Assembly: GCA_013122435.1 (NCBI GenBank)
Contig: WYDT01000011.1
Coordinates: 62,001-126,000, forward strand
DNA: 64,000 bases
Reading direction: 5' to 3'
DNA from: Chloroflexi bacterium AL-N1
GTDB lineage: Bacteria; Chloroflexota; Chloroflexia; Chloroflexales; Roseiflexaceae
Each line of letters opens with the position of its first letter. The stretch's first letter is position 1. A program made the translations under genes and the position numbers. Below, piece after piece: positions 9,315-19,094 of this stretch. The notes beneath the pieces are model-generated. The model was not told the origin of the DNA, made no database searches, and saw only the letters and a list, made by a program, of their open reading frames with translations.

Positions 9315-9923
9315 CTATGAAATCCATCCTACAAGCAATTGAATAACGATCGCACCAACACCAGCCGATACAAGCGTCAGAAGTATTTTCGACTGATCTC
9401 TCAGATTCATACTTGATTGTACAGCCATATATGCAAAGTAAATATTGAGAACTATTGCAGCTATTGCAACCAGTGGAACCAAGAGAAGGCCAACAATAGT
9501 AATTGTTAAAATGAGTACAATCAAAGAGGAAAGCAATGCTAATGGGGCCCAGAACAGGGCAAATGTATACGCAACCTCATCAAACGTACCCGTCCCACCC
9601 TGCCTTTGCCCAATATAATATACAAGACCGGTAAACACAAAGAAACCCAACAACGTGCTAATGATTCCTGCAAGAAACCCGCCTAAAGCAGTGGCAAAGT
9701 TCTCGAATAATAACGCCGGGAAAAATCCTAGCAGTCCGGTTATAACAGCAACAATCCCCACATAAATGGCCGCACTGGTCACATTTCCCTGGCGTTCGTA
9801 TTGCTCGAAAGTCGTGACGCTTGGTTTTGTCAAAACTATCTTACTCTGGTTAATCATTTCCGGAATCGAGACACTTGGCAACGTGGACACAGCTTCCTCC
9901 TTAGGCTTATTTGGCAAACCCAT
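9315..9923 (-). CDS. Yip1-domain membrane protein
   Basis: This 202-residue protein has an N-terminal soluble part of about 45 residues and then five predicted membrane helices (about 52-70, 75-105, 115-140, 140-168, 180-200). The YYIGQRQGGTGTFDEVAYTFALFWAP segment is typical of bacterial Yip1 proteins, where a conserved GGxGxFxxxxxxxxxAxxP lies between helices. Function is unknown in bacteria. It is monocistronic, with its own terminator at 9190-9220. Confidence 0.8.
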   Translation of the reverse strand: MGLPNKPKEEAVSTLPSVSIPEMINQSKIVLTKPSVTTFEQYERQGNVTSAAIYVGIVAVITGLLGFFPALLFENFATALGGFLAGIISTLLGFFVFTGLVYYIGQRQGGTGTFDEVAYTFALFWAPLALLSSLIVLILTITIVGLLLVPLVAIAAIVLNIYFAYMAVQSSMNLRDQSKILLTLVSAGVGAIVIQLLVGWIS

Positions 9924-10004
9924 AAGTACACATCACATATTAATGTGACGTATGATTATACATAGATGTTGCGTATCCCATGCGTGTAGACATATGAGCA
10001 CTCT

Positions 10005-10712
10005 TTACGCACGTCCATACACTGGGATAGCAGCACCACTAATGACACGCGCGTGAGGTCCTACAAGAAAACGAATTACCTGGGCAATTTCTGCTGGTTG
10101 TACCCACGTACTATAATCTGCCGCAGGATTGGCCAAACGATTGGGCGGAGTATCAATGACACTGGGAAGCACGGCGTTTGCAGTAATGTTATCAGCAAGT
10201 AATTCAACTGCTAACGCCTCAGTGAGTCCCATAACAGCGCGTTTAGATGCACCATAGGCTGACACATATGCACCTGACTGCATGACGGTTCTCGTACCAA
10301 CATTCACAATTGCTCCGCCCCTACGCGCTAACATATGCGGAATAGCAAAACGACACGAAAGCACCACTGTCTTAAGATTCATGTCTAACTGCTGTTGCCA
10401 AAGTGACCAGGGAGCCTCATGTACTTTCTGCCCACCACCAAAACCACCAACTATGTTAATCAGTATATCAATACCACCCAACATATTATAGCATTGTTCA
10501 ACTGACGACTCACTCGTGAGATCAACAACAGCACCACTTAGTTTGGTAGTATCTATGTCAGTAAGTTGTTCACGCAGGCAGTTAAAATCAGCTGCACGTC
10601 GATATGGCACAAAGACCTGGGCATCTGCCTGAAGTACGGTGTTAACCACCGCAACACCAAGCCCTCCGGTTCCTCCTGTAATAACAGCTATCTTATTATG
10701 AAGTTCGCCCAT
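10005..10712 (-). CDS. Short-chain dehydrogenase/reductase
   Basis: This 235-residue SDR has the cofactor-binding glycine motif TGGTGGLG near the N-terminus, a variant NIVGG in place of NNAG, and the catalytic YGASK pair at about residue 155. The late VLPSVIDTPPNR and VISGAAIPVYG segments match classical SDRs. The usual catalytic serine position reads NVGTRT, so the serine may be replaced by threonine. Substrate cannot be inferred. Confidence 0.85.
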   Translation of the reverse strand: MGELHNKIAVITGGTGGLGVAVVNTVLQADAQVFVPYRRAADFNCLREQLTDIDTTKLSGAVVDLTSESSVEQCYNMLGGIDILINIVGGFGGGQKVHEAPWSLWQQQLDMNLKTVVLSCRFAIPHMLARRGGAIVNVGTRTVMQSGAYVSAYGASKRAVMGLTEALAVELLADNITANAVLPSVIDTPPNRLANPAADYSTWVQPAEIAQVIRFLVGPHARVISGAAIPVYGRA

Positions 10713-10846
10713 AGGTATATCCTTACGAATTATAAACTATTCCGATGGACCTGAATAGACTATAACACACGCAAATTCATTTGTAGTACAGATGTATAAC
10801 CTTTGTAACGAGGGCATATTAGGAGCAACAAGCGAGTACAAAGCAA

Positions 10847-10901
10847 AGAGCAGAGAGAATGACCCACAAGAAATTCTTTCTTCGCATCATTTCTCTGCTC
10901 T
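10847..10901 (-). terminator. Hairpin downstream of dnaA
   Basis: AGAGCAGAGAGAATG at 10847-10861 pairs with CATTTCTCTGCTCT at 10888-10901 with one bulged base. It lies 18 bases after the dnaA stop. The T-run is weak. Confidence 0.55.
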
Positions 10902-10919
10902 ATCAGTCAAAATCAAAAG

Positions 10920-12410
10920 CTACTTCGCATTTTGATAAAGACGCTCGCGAATAGACATTACTTCCTGGCGCAGACGTGAGTCAGTATTAATCTCATCATT
11001 CATCTTTTCACAACCATACATAACCGTAGTATGATCACGACCACCAAGCGCTTTACCAATATCAACCAGGCTTGACTCGGTCTCTTCCCGTAACAGGTAC
11101 ATCGCAACCTGACGCGGTACCACAATGTTGCGACTGCGTCCCCGCCCCTGAAGTGCTCGCACATCCACACCATAGAACAGAGCAACCTCATTGATAATCG
11201 CATCGGGGGTCACCCGTTTACGATGATTCGTATCTAACAACTCAGTCAGTGCAGACGTAGCACTCTCCGTCGATACAAGCGTATTATTCATCTGAGCGTA
11301 GGCCACTACTCGATTGAGACATCCCTCAAGTTCACGAATATTACTCGGAATACGGTGGGCCAGAAAATCAATAACCTCTGCCGGAATCGGAACCAGCATC
11401 TGCTCCGCCTTGGCACGCAGAATTGCCGTACGAGTCTCAAGATCTGGCATCTGCACATCTACAATCAGACCCCACTCAAAGCGTGAGCGTAACCGTTCTT
11501 CGAGGGTCAGAATCGCCTTGGGTGGCCGATCGGATGAAATAACAATTTGCTTCCCGGCGGAGTGCAACGTATTAAACGTGTGAAAAAACTCGTCCTGTGT
11601 ACTTTCTTTCCCAGCAATAAACTGAATATCATCGATCAGCAGAATATCGATACTGCGATAACGAATACGAAATTCTTCAGTTTGCTGGCGACGGATGGAA
11701 TTGATCAGATCGTTCGTAAACTTCTCAGACGAAACATACATCACGTTAATTTCAGGATCACGGTCAAGCGCATGATTTCCAATCGCATGCAGCAAGTGCG
11801 TTTTCCCCAGACCCACCCCACCATACAGAAAGAGCGGATTGTAGGCTGCCGCTGGATGTTCCGCAACTGCCATACAAGCGGCACTGGCCAGTCGATTACT
11901 TGAACCAACGATAAAACGTTCAAAGGTGTACCGAGCATTCAACATGCCTGAACGCATGACGGATGTGAGATCAAGTTGTTGCATCCCCCGTCGATCATGC
12001 CCATTGCTGGACTCAGGCAGCAAATGTGAGCGAAAGCCATTACTCCCATTACTCAAATTGTTTTCATGTGGCGTATTGTGACCAGATGAGCTACCCGGCA
12101 CATACTCTTCGCTCTGTTGTTCATAATCACGACCTATGGCACGTGCTTCTAAGCGTGTGACCTGATGGGGCACAATGACGACTCGCACCTGTACAGGAAA
12201 TCCTACCAGGTCACTGATCAATTCACGTAACTGCCCAATGTAACGATTTTCTAGGCCCTCTTTGTAGAACGTGCTTGGTGCACCAACCGTCGCCACACCA
12301 TTTTCAATCGAAATGAGCGACGCAACACGCAACCAGGTGTTGAACTCTTGGCGTGATGTTTGAACTTGCAAAGTGCCTAGTGCAGTGCTCCAAACCTTGG
12401 CAAGATTCAC
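10920..12410 (-). CDS. dnaA: Chromosomal replication initiator DnaA
   Basis: The initiator binds DnaA boxes and melts the origin. With the GTG start it has 496 residues. Visible parts are an N-terminal domain I, a low-complexity Asn/Gly/Ser linker (about 100-145) and the AAA+ core. The core has [19 protein letters not shown] (Walker A, about 200) and LLIDDIQF (Walker B). The C-terminal box-binding domain has the signature [21 protein letters not shown] split across the helix-turn-helix. I chose the GTG at 12408-12410 because GGAGG sits 6 bases upstream. An upstream in-frame ATG at 12434 precedes that site. Boxes at 12698-12806 lie just upstream of the gene. Confidence 0.97.
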   Translation of the reverse strand: MNLAKVWSTALGTLQVQTSRQEFNTWLRVASLISIENGVATVGAPSTFYKEGLENRYIGQLRELISDLVGFPVQVRVVIVPHQVTRLEARAIGRDYEQQSEEYVPGSSSGHNTPHENNLSNGSNGFRSHLLPESSNGHDRRGMQQLDLTSVMRSGMLNARYTFERFIVGSSNRLASAACMAVAEHPAAAYNPLFLYGGVGLGKTHLLHAIGNHALDRDPEINVMYVSSEKFTNDLINSIRRQQTEEFRIRYRSIDILLIDDIQFIAGKESTQDEFFHTFNTLHSAGKQIVISSDRPPKAILTLEERLRSRFEWGLIVDVQMPDLETRTAILRAKAEQMLVPIPAEVIDFLAHRIPSNIRELEGCLNRVVAYAQMNNTLVSTESATSALTELLDTNHRKRVTPDAIINEVALFYGVDVRALQGRGRSRNIVVPRQVAMYLLREETESSLVDIGKALGGRDHTTVMYGCEKMNDEINTDSRLRQEVMSIRERLYQNAK

Positions 12411-12827
12411 GTGGACCTCCAATAAAAAAGACAAAAATAATACCAGTACGCATGCAACAGCGCACCTCGTTGAACATTATTTACATCCTGGCAGATATGA
12501 ATAAAACCAGGTACTTAAGGAAATGTGGCTAAAGTGTATGACGTTGATGATCATACTCCATCCGCCCTACATTTTCAAGCAGCATACCCTCCCTTTTCTA
12601 TCACGATTGCTTATAGTCTAAGAGCTTCGTACACGGGTAGTGATTGCAGGATCAGCGATGTCAGATGCCTAATATGTCTAGCCGTGGTGTCTTAACATGT
12701 GGATAACTTTATAAGTATTCACCGGGTTTGTATCAAATAGCCGATTGCAAAGAATAGATCTTCAAATAACAAGCTTGTCAAATGTTATCCACAAGCTTGT
12801 GGATAACTATACCCAAATGTGGAGAAA
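12411..12827. other. oriC: Probable replication origin oriC with DnaA boxes
   Basis: Three perfect DnaA boxes are visible: TGTGGATAA at 12698-12706, TTATCCACA at 12785-12793 and TGTGGATAA at 12798-12806. The last two are arranged head to head around AGCT and make a perfect 22-bp palindrome. Degenerate boxes include TTATTTACA at 12477-12485, TGTGGCTAA at 12524-12532 and TGTGGAGAA at 12818-12826. AT-rich DNA around 12600-12780 could unwind. The box cluster lies between dnaA and scpB. The cluster touches the scpB stop, and the last degenerate box lies directly at it. Confidence 0.85.
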
Positions 12828-13409
12828 TCAGACCTCATTCTCACGTACTGTTAAGGATTCATTTAGCAACTCTGGCCATTCAATTGACGGCAATGCTTCC
12901 AGATTCGCTAAACCAAATTGGCGGAGAAACTCCTCTGTTGTTGCATACAACAGGGGACGACCAACTGTTTCAAGACGGCCCACCTCCGCAATAAGTGCAC
13001 GACTAAGAAGCACACGTACCACACCTGAACTATCAACACCGCGTACTGCTTCAACCTGTGCACGGGTAATCGGTTGACGATACGCCACGATTGCCAATGT
13101 CTCCAGTGCAGCCGTGGAAAGGCGTGTACTGGCCTGAATACCTAAAAACCGTTCTATCACCAGGGCTGTTTCAGGGGCAGACACCAATTGGATCCGATCT
13201 CCTGAGCGCTGAACCCGAATACCTCGGTCGGCGCAGGCGGTCGATAGGATCTCGAGCGCTGCTTCAACCGCATCAGGCATTACTTCAAGCGTTTTGGCCA
13301 AATGTGCAATCGTAACAGACTCACCAGCCACAAACAACACACTTTCAAGCATCTGCACCAACGTTGGATCAGGCAACGGAGGAAGCGAGATCAGTGAAGA
13401 TTGTTCCAT
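12828..13409 (-). CDS. scpB: Segregation and condensation protein B
   Basis: ScpB is the winged-helix kleisin partner that works with SMC and ScpA in chromosome compaction. This 193-residue protein has the two winged-helix halves, with LESVLFVAGE near the N-terminus and ETLAIVAYRQPITRAQVEAVRGV in the middle, a hallmark of the family. The C-terminus RPLLYATTEEFLRQFGL is also typical. It is transcribed toward the origin. No scpA or smc is in the window. Confidence 0.95.
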   Translation of the reverse strand: MEQSSLISLPPLPDPTLVQMLESVLFVAGESVTIAHLAKTLEVMPDAVEAALEILSTACADRGIRVQRSGDRIQLVSAPETALVIERFLGIQASTRLSTAALETLAIVAYRQPITRAQVEAVRGVDSSGVVRVLLSRALIAEVGRLETVGRPLLYATTEEFLRQFGLANLEALPSIEWPELLNESLTVRENEV

Positions 13410-13469
13410 AGTTCACAACTATCAACTTATATTCAAACAACTGAAAAAGATGAGCAGACAGAAACAAGT

Positions 13470-15542
13470 TCACACTGTTTCTGTCTGTAGACGACGCGGG
13501 AATTGTACACGGGCATACATCCAACCGTCAGAGTTTGCTAATTCAAAACTACCTTCCAGATCATCAGTCACCAGCGTGCGAATAATCTGAAGTCCTAATC
13601 CGCTGCCCTTGCTGGAAGATTTTTGTCCTTCCTGCGACGGGCCATCATCACGCACTTCAACCGTAATCATTTCGTCATCCTGTGATGTTTCAATGATCAC
13701 CTGACCACCTTCAATCGCAAGGCCATGGGTAAGTGCGTTTGATACCAGTTCATTGAGGACAATGGCTAGCACGGTGGCATCACGCGAACCGACATTCGCT
13801 AACTCACCGGTGATGGCAAAAGAGATCGGTCGTTCGGGATTGACCAGACTCACCTGCGCGCTTTCGACAATTTGTCGCGCAACCGCATCGACGGTTGTCA
13901 TCCCAATATCTTCACGATACAACAGATTATGGACACCAGCAATCGCCTGAATACGTGCAATACTACCAAGCAATGCTGTAGAACCAACTTCATCGGTTGG
14001 CAAACGGCGCAGTTGCATGGTCAGCAACGCTGAGATCGTTTGCAGGTTGTTACGCACACGATGATGCATCTCTTGCAACATAGCCGATTTGACTGCCAAT
14101 GCGCGCTGGCTCTCATCATACAAACGTGCGTTTTCGATAGCAATGGCGGCTTCATCGGCAAAGATGGTCAGCAAACGAACATTTTCACTATCAAAATAGC
14201 GTATTTCACGGGTGTACAAACATATCGCACCGATGGTTCGTCCACGCGCATTGAGTGGCATACAAAACAGCGAAAAAAACCCTTCATATGAAGCTATTTG
14301 GGCAAGTTGTGGGAAACGCGAGTCGTTGTAGGCATCTTGTACGGCAAGTTGATGATTATCGCTAATCCAATTGGAGACAAACTGGACGACACCATTACTA
14401 CTTTCCCCGCCATAACTCGCTGCCAGACTGAGACGATTGTCTTCGTCGTAGCGAAAGATATCTGCCCGATCAACATGTCCAAGATCAACCGCTTTGGCCA
14501 CAATCAAGCGGAGCACTTCATCAAGATTGAGTTGTTCAGCAATGCGTTTGGAAACCTGTTGTAGTGTTGTCAGTTCGCGTACTCGCTGGTGTAATTGTTC
14601 ATCAGTTTGTTGGTAAAGTTGAGCATTAGCGATAAATAACGCCAGATCACCAGCGACCGTTTCAACAAAATTAATTTCTTCAGCAGTGAAATCGCGGGGG
14701 CCGCGCGTCTGAATACTGATAACACCCTGCAACTTATCTGGTGAACCGATGTTAAAGCGCTCGGCACTAAACAAGACAACTGGCACAGCCAACATCGACA
14801 AGAACGGTTCTTCACCAAGCATTGGCTCTTGAATAAAGCGTGGTTCCTGATGGACATCCGGGACAGGAACTGGTTGGCCGTGCTCAGCCGCCCAACCAGT
14901 AATACCAACTCCTATAGGAACCCGTATTTGACCAACAAGCGATTTGTTCAGACCAAAGGTAGCCCGCAAAACCAGATCCTGCGTATTGCGCTCAAACAGA
15001 TACACTGAGCACGCCTCAACCCCAATCACCCCGGCAACCGTTTCGACGACCATATGCATAGACGTATCGAGTTCCAGGGTAGAGTTAGCAGCTGAAATGA
15101 CCCGGTGTAAACCATCCAGTTCAGCCATCCTCCGACGCAGATTACGTTCCCACTCACGTGTACGCTGCTCTTCACGTGCTGCACCATAGGCCATCAGCAA
15201 CTCAGAGATAGCCACACCTGGTTCTATATTTGATTGATGTGCCAATACCAGACCAAGCTCAGTAAGCACCTCAGCATCACCACCCTGGCGATACCAGATC
15301 GCTCCAAGATTGCGGAGATGGTTACGTCGCTGTTCTAATGGTTGCGGTTCCAAGACTTGATCAATCACCACACCAAATTCTGGTGAAGAGGCCCGTAATT
15401 CTTCTACCAGCATCCTTAAAATATCCGACTGTATAGTAAACATACCTTTTACATCAATCCGTTCTGCTAACCAGCGCTGGGTGGTGCGTGTATGCGACTT
15501 CACATCATCGTGCGTAATCTTTTTATTCACAGGGTGCTTCAT
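13470..15542 (-). CDS. GAF-domain sensor histidine kinase (HisKA_2 type)
   Basis: This 690-residue protein is cytoplasmic, with no membrane helix. An N-terminal helical sensor-like region (about 30-130) is followed by two GAF domains (about 145-300 and 315-490). The phosphoacceptor motif MHHRVRNNLQTISALL at about 505 is of the HisKA_2 class, and a HATPase_c domain follows, with N-box LVSNALTHG and G-box SGLGLQIIRTLV. Kinases of this class often signal through PAS/GAF-linked regulators. No response regulator lies next to it, so the partner is elsewhere. The gene may be cotranscribed with the M23 gene upstream. Confidence 0.9.
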   Translation of the reverse strand: MKHPVNKKITHDDVKSHTRTTQRWLAERIDVKGMFTIQSDILRMLVEELRASSPEFGVVIDQVLEPQPLEQRRNHLRNLGAIWYRQGGDAEVLTELGLVLAHQSNIEPGVAISELLMAYGAAREEQRTREWERNLRRRMAELDGLHRVISAANSTLELDTSMHMVVETVAGVIGVEACSVYLFERNTQDLVLRATFGLNKSLVGQIRVPIGVGITGWAAEHGQPVPVPDVHQEPRFIQEPMLGEEPFLSMLAVPVVLFSAERFNIGSPDKLQGVISIQTRGPRDFTAEEINFVETVAGDLALFIANAQLYQQTDEQLHQRVRELTTLQQVSKRIAEQLNLDEVLRLIVAKAVDLGHVDRADIFRYDEDNRLSLAASYGGESSNGVVQFVSNWISDNHQLAVQDAYNDSRFPQLAQIASYEGFFSLFCMPLNARGRTIGAICLYTREIRYFDSENVRLLTIFADEAAIAIENARLYDESQRALAVKSAMLQEMHHRVRNNLQTISALLTMQLRRLPTDEVGSTALLGSIARIQAIAGVHNLLYREDIGMTTVDAVARQIVESAQVSLVNPERPISFAITGELANVGSRDATVLAIVLNELVSNALTHGLAIEGGQVIIETSQDDEMITVEVRDDGPSQEGQKSSSKGSGLGLQIIRTLVTDDLEGSFELANSDGWMYARVQFPRRLQTETV

Positions 15543-15637
15543 TTATTGTACGCAACCAAGCAATACACAGGATGTCGAAATAATATTATACCAAATGTAC
15601 AACCTTTTTACTGTACCGCTATGTTGATAACTCTCAC

Positions 15638-17575
15638 CTATTCATTCACCGGAAGCCACATCACGGCATCGGCCCATACACTGCGTTCTTGTTCCTCGAC
15701 AATATTGCTTAGTGACACTAGTGGGGCATCTTCGGGTATAAAATCATATGTTCCCAGATCGATCCAATCGTTGGCATATATTTCAATATCAGCAATGATT
15801 TCCGCTTCACCACCACTATACTGCACCCGATACCGAACCTGCTTGGCATCATCCAGGCCATTATAAAAATAGGGGACATACGCCAGCACACGATAGCGCC
15901 CGGCAGAGGGCAAATCGGGGCGATACACGGCCACAACTGGTTTGCTGAGTGGTCGCAATGACCAAGGGCGACTCTGAGCAACACCACGTACCGAAGAGAT
16001 AAACAACGCATCACCACCATAACCTAATGGCGAGGGTTGCCACGTGTCACCGTTCGTCGAAAAGCCATCCGATTCGGTGTCAACAACAACAGCACCTGCT
16101 GGTGGTGGACCACATGGCGACGGGCGATCCATCCACAACCAGCGGCTCTCGGTCCCAAAGAGATGTTGTTGCCAGGGATCTGCCACATCATCGTTACACC
16201 AACCATACGGGCTGGTCGAAACACCAAGGTGTTGCACACCCAGATGCAAATGAGGACCAAATGAACATCCGGTATTGCCAATCACCCCTATTGCCTGGCC
16301 CTGTTCGACCTGATCACCGATACTCACCGAAACGGAGTCCATATGCCAATAGAGTGTCCGATAGCCATTTTGATGATCAACAACTATAGCACCCGTTTCA
16401 CAGTTGTCGTCGGCATTGCCAGCAAACACCACCTCACCATCAGCAGCAGCAAGCGCCACATCGGGTGGCGCTAACGCATAATCCCAACCGTCATGGCCAT
16501 CATAATAGATAAACTCTTCATCGCGCCCCCAGTAGGTCGAAATGGTTCCGTTACGGCCAAGCAACGGCGCATCGTGATCAAAGAATGACGTCACGCGGGC
16601 TGTATATTCGGTGGGGCGAATCAAGAATGGCTCTGATGCTGCTGGCCAGTCGGTTGGTGCAATGCGTGGATCACCAAAAAGCGCTGTGTAGGTCTCCAGA
16701 AATAGCTGTAACTGTGCATCCAGTTGTTCAGGCGTAGTAGTGGTAGGAGCTAGTACACGTGCAATAAGATATTCACTAAAATCCATATCTGCTGGCGGAT
16801 TTAGCTCAATCGGTTCGGCAGTTGTCGTTGCTTCGACAGGCGTATCTGTACCCTGATCATCCTCTGTCTCAGCTTCTTCATCCTCAGGGCTTGCAAGCCG
16901 AAGTGGGCGCAAATCGGGATAATCACGTTTGCCTGTGTAGATCTGCCCGACGGCCCAGCGAACCTGGGCCCGCAGACCGGCGTGGCGACCTTCATCTCCC
17001 TTGTAGCCCATGGCCCAGTTGATCTGTTCGGACGATGTCTCTTCAGAGGACAGCAAACCGCTCTGGACTTCGAGCAGAGTCAGGATCACTTTGGGATTCA
17101 CACCATAATAAGAGGTTTGGCCAACAATGATCTCAGCAAAGGTGTGTTCACGATTGCGGACAGACAGGTTGGTATTTTTGAGGCGTCCCGGCTGTTCATC
17201 GAGAAAAGCCTGGATCTCAGGGACATAATAGTCTGGCTCATAGACCAGACGCTGCGGGTGAAAGAATTCGGTAGTTGGAATCCCAACCAGCTCATCAGCA
17301 CTGTCTGTGAGTGCTTCGTCAGCCTGTTGACCCGCCCCGCCACGCGCCAATTCGTCCGGTTCGGACAGGTCCGCTGAAGTCATGGATGGCGGCGCAGGCG
17401 TTATGTCAATATCAACAACTTCCTCGGGGCGCGGGGGGGCCACCAGACGTTGCACAGATAGACCAAACAGCAATAGGATGACTATTGCACCACCCACAAA
17501 AAAGAAGATCGTCCGTCGACGGCGCTCCACCTCACGACGACGGGTATAGTATCGCTGGTGTGGCTTATGGTTCAC
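15638..17575 (-). CDS. Membrane-anchored M23-family peptidase-like protein
   Basis: This 645-residue protein starts with a basic segment and one membrane helix (about 23-45), so the bulk is outside the cytoplasm. A lysozyme-like or helical region covers about 130-330. The LytM/M23 domain (about 350-450) retains the metal ligands: HDGWD (H and D), the catalytic histidine in LYWHMDS and the HLHLG motif. A C-terminal beta domain follows with the WDRPSPCGPP-like start and a golvesin-like or carbohydrate-binding character. The likely role is cleavage of peptidoglycan cross-bridges or a structural cell-wall role. Confidence 0.88.
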   Translation of the reverse strand: MNHKPHQRYYTRRREVERRRRTIFFFVGGAIVILLLFGLSVQRLVAPPRPEEVVDIDITPAPPSMTSADLSEPDELARGGAGQQADEALTDSADELVGIPTTEFFHPQRLVYEPDYYVPEIQAFLDEQPGRLKNTNLSVRNREHTFAEIIVGQTSYYGVNPKVILTLLEVQSGLLSSEETSSEQINWAMGYKGDEGRHAGLRAQVRWAVGQIYTGKRDYPDLRPLRLASPEDEEAETEDDQGTDTPVEATTTAEPIELNPPADMDFSEYLIARVLAPTTTTPEQLDAQLQLFLETYTALFGDPRIAPTDWPAASEPFLIRPTEYTARVTSFFDHDAPLLGRNGTISTYWGRDEEFIYYDGHDGWDYALAPPDVALAAADGEVVFAGNADDNCETGAIVVDHQNGYRTLYWHMDSVSVSIGDQVEQGQAIGVIGNTGCSFGPHLHLGVQHLGVSTSPYGWCNDDVADPWQQHLFGTESRWLWMDRPSPCGPPPAGAVVVDTESDGFSTNGDTWQPSPLGYGGDALFISSVRGVAQSRPWSLRPLSKPVVAVYRPDLPSAGRYRVLAYVPYFYNGLDDAKQVRYRVQYSGGEAEIIADIEIYANDWIDLGTYDFIPEDAPLVSLSNIVEEQERSVWADAVMWLPVNE

Positions 17576-17784
17576 GGTACTGCATTCCCTTCCGCAAAAT
17601 CACCGTAGGAAGTATAGCGGACGAACAGCAGATCCGCAAGGGGCAACCAACGAATATGGCCCATTTTGCAGAGATCGACACGACATATCCTCGTAAAGTG
17701 TCCAAAACTTCGTTATAGTATGCAAAGATGTAGTTGATGAGATAAGGCAAGCTGGAATGCGATTTGCGATGGAGGCGCACACAG

Positions 17785-18384
17785 ATGCATAGTGCTGATG
17801 GGCAGGAAGAATACCTGGCTGAGGAATCAGAACAAACGACAGAAACAACGACAACACAGATGAACAATGATCTCACTTCAAAGCCATTAAAAACCTCACC
17901 ACTCGATCATGTGGAACGACATCGGAGGTATGCCTGGGACTACTTTCAACTACACTCGTCACAACGAATTGCTACGTTTAATTTTTATATCACCCTCTCG
18001 ACAGCGATTCTCGTGGGCATTGGTACGGCCCTCCAACACAACATCAATTTACCAGAGATGGCCATGGTTCTTGGGTCTTTGTTAAGCTTGATCTCGTTTA
18101 TCTTCTGGAAACTTGACCAGCGCAACAAGATGATGATCAAGGGCGTGGAAGAGGCGCTCAAGGAGATCGAGGATCATATCATGCCACGAGAAGAAAACGA
18201 AATCCCCAGGATAAGCCTCTTCCTCCGTGACGACGACGCCACCACCAGACGCCGCCGCATAGTTCAGGTCTTTTTTTGGAATGGACACTTTAGCTATACC
18301 AATTGCTTCAACTGGCTGTTTTGGACATTTGGGATGCTGGGAGCAGTTGGGATCTTGCTAGGGGTGATTCGTTGGTTTGCGTGA
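17785..18384 (+). CDS. Predicted membrane protein of unknown function, possible pore-type effector
   Basis: With the ATG at 17785 the protein has 199 residues. GGAGG lies 9 bases upstream, so the TTG at 17764 is not used. An N-terminal Thr/Glu-rich tail leads into an amphipathic HRRYAWDYFQLHSSQR segment. Two membrane helices follow (about 70-88 and 93-110), then a charged loop KLDQRNKMMIKGVEEALKEIEDH and a last helix pair near the C-terminus (about 165-198). The layout recalls SLATT- or RipA-like small membrane proteins that accompany conflict systems, but I cannot assign a family. It converges on the six-gene EAD operon. Confidence 0.6.
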   Translation: MHSADGQEEYLAEESEQTTETTTTQMNNDLTSKPLKTSPLDHVERHRRYAWDYFQLHSSQRIATFNFYITLSTAILVGIGTALQHNINLPEMAMVLGSLLSLISFIFWKLDQRNKMMIKGVEEALKEIEDHIMPREENEIPRISLFLRDDDATTRRRRIVQVFFWNGHFSYTNCFNWLFWTFGMLGAVGILLGVIRWFA

Positions 18385-18488
18385 GCACACGAACTACATA
18401 ATATGCGTAGGTGCGGCTTGTAGCCGCACCTAGGTTTGCGTGAGCATACGAACTACATAATATGCGTAGGTGCGGCTTGTAGCCGCAC
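18374..18488. repeat. Two tandem 56-bp repeats, each with a terminator-like hairpin
   Basis: The copies at 18374-18429 and 18433-18488 differ at one base and have a period of 59. Each ends in the hairpin GTGCGGCT-TGT-AGCCGCAC (18411-18429 and 18470-18488). They fill the gap between convergent genes, and the first copy overlaps the stop of the membrane protein gene. They probably act as bidirectional terminators. Confidence 0.85.
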
Positions 18489-18494
18489 TCTGTT

Positions 18495-18983
18495 CTATGC
18501 TGCCGTGACCGTTGTTGGCGATATGCTGGTTTGCTCAAGCAGATCGTAGCATTTTGGTTGGAGGGTATCAATCGCCTGAATTAAATCGTCGAAGCAGTTG
18601 ACAATGGCTAAACGTTGCTGACGCGACTCAGTAGTTTCATCTCGGCAGATGGCACGGAAATAGGAGAGTTTTTGGAGAAGACTATGAGATTGTTCCTGAA
18701 TGTGGCACAGTAGAGAAAGAAGGGAATAACGATTTACAGAGATGTTGGTTGGAAGTTGATCAGTTTGTCGCAACAATGTACATACAGAAGTAGTTGCTTC
18801 GTGTATTTGTCTTACCACTTTTGCCGCACGATCACAATCAACAGGGCGTATGTCTAAAGCTTCATCAAACTGCTGATAAGAAGCCAACATGTCAGGTAGT
18901 GATGTAGTGACTTTACCTGTGTGACATTGGATTTGTTGAATCAGCAACCCATCTCCTGCTATCAGGTTTGTTGCTCTAAACAT
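18495..18983 (-). CDS. Small helical protein with PVDC-type domain (unknown function)
   Basis: The protein has 162 residues. The ATG at 18983 is chosen because GAGGT lies 8 bases upstream. It is predicted all-helical. I do not recognise the family, but one segment (DIRPVDCDRAAKVVRQIHEA, about 45-65, then RYSLLSLL... about 90-110) matches the C-terminal domain of the protein at 20282-21367, which reads DVYPVDCRTAVSFLEKIKQI and RYDIDNYINNLI. It is the last gene of the six-gene operon and probably an adaptor or regulator in the same system. Confidence 0.7.
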   Translation of the reverse strand: MFRATNLIAGDGLLIQQIQCHTGKVTTSLPDMLASYQQFDEALDIRPVDCDRAAKVVRQIHEATTSVCTLLRQTDQLPTNISVNRYSLLSLLCHIQEQSHSLLQKLSYFRAICRDETTESRQQRLAIVNCFDDLIQAIDTLQPKCYDLLEQTSISPTTVTAA

Positions 18984-19094
18984 GATTGAATACCTCATTC
19001 AAAATCCGTGCTATTATAACTTATAATAAAAAGAACATGTGTTCTCATCTTATCATCATTACTGATGTTTGTCGAGTCCCTGAGTCTATACTCT

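Noticed and set aside
18374..18488. Direct repeats as a CRISPR array
   Set aside because: Only two units, a 3-base gap and no spacers or cas genes.
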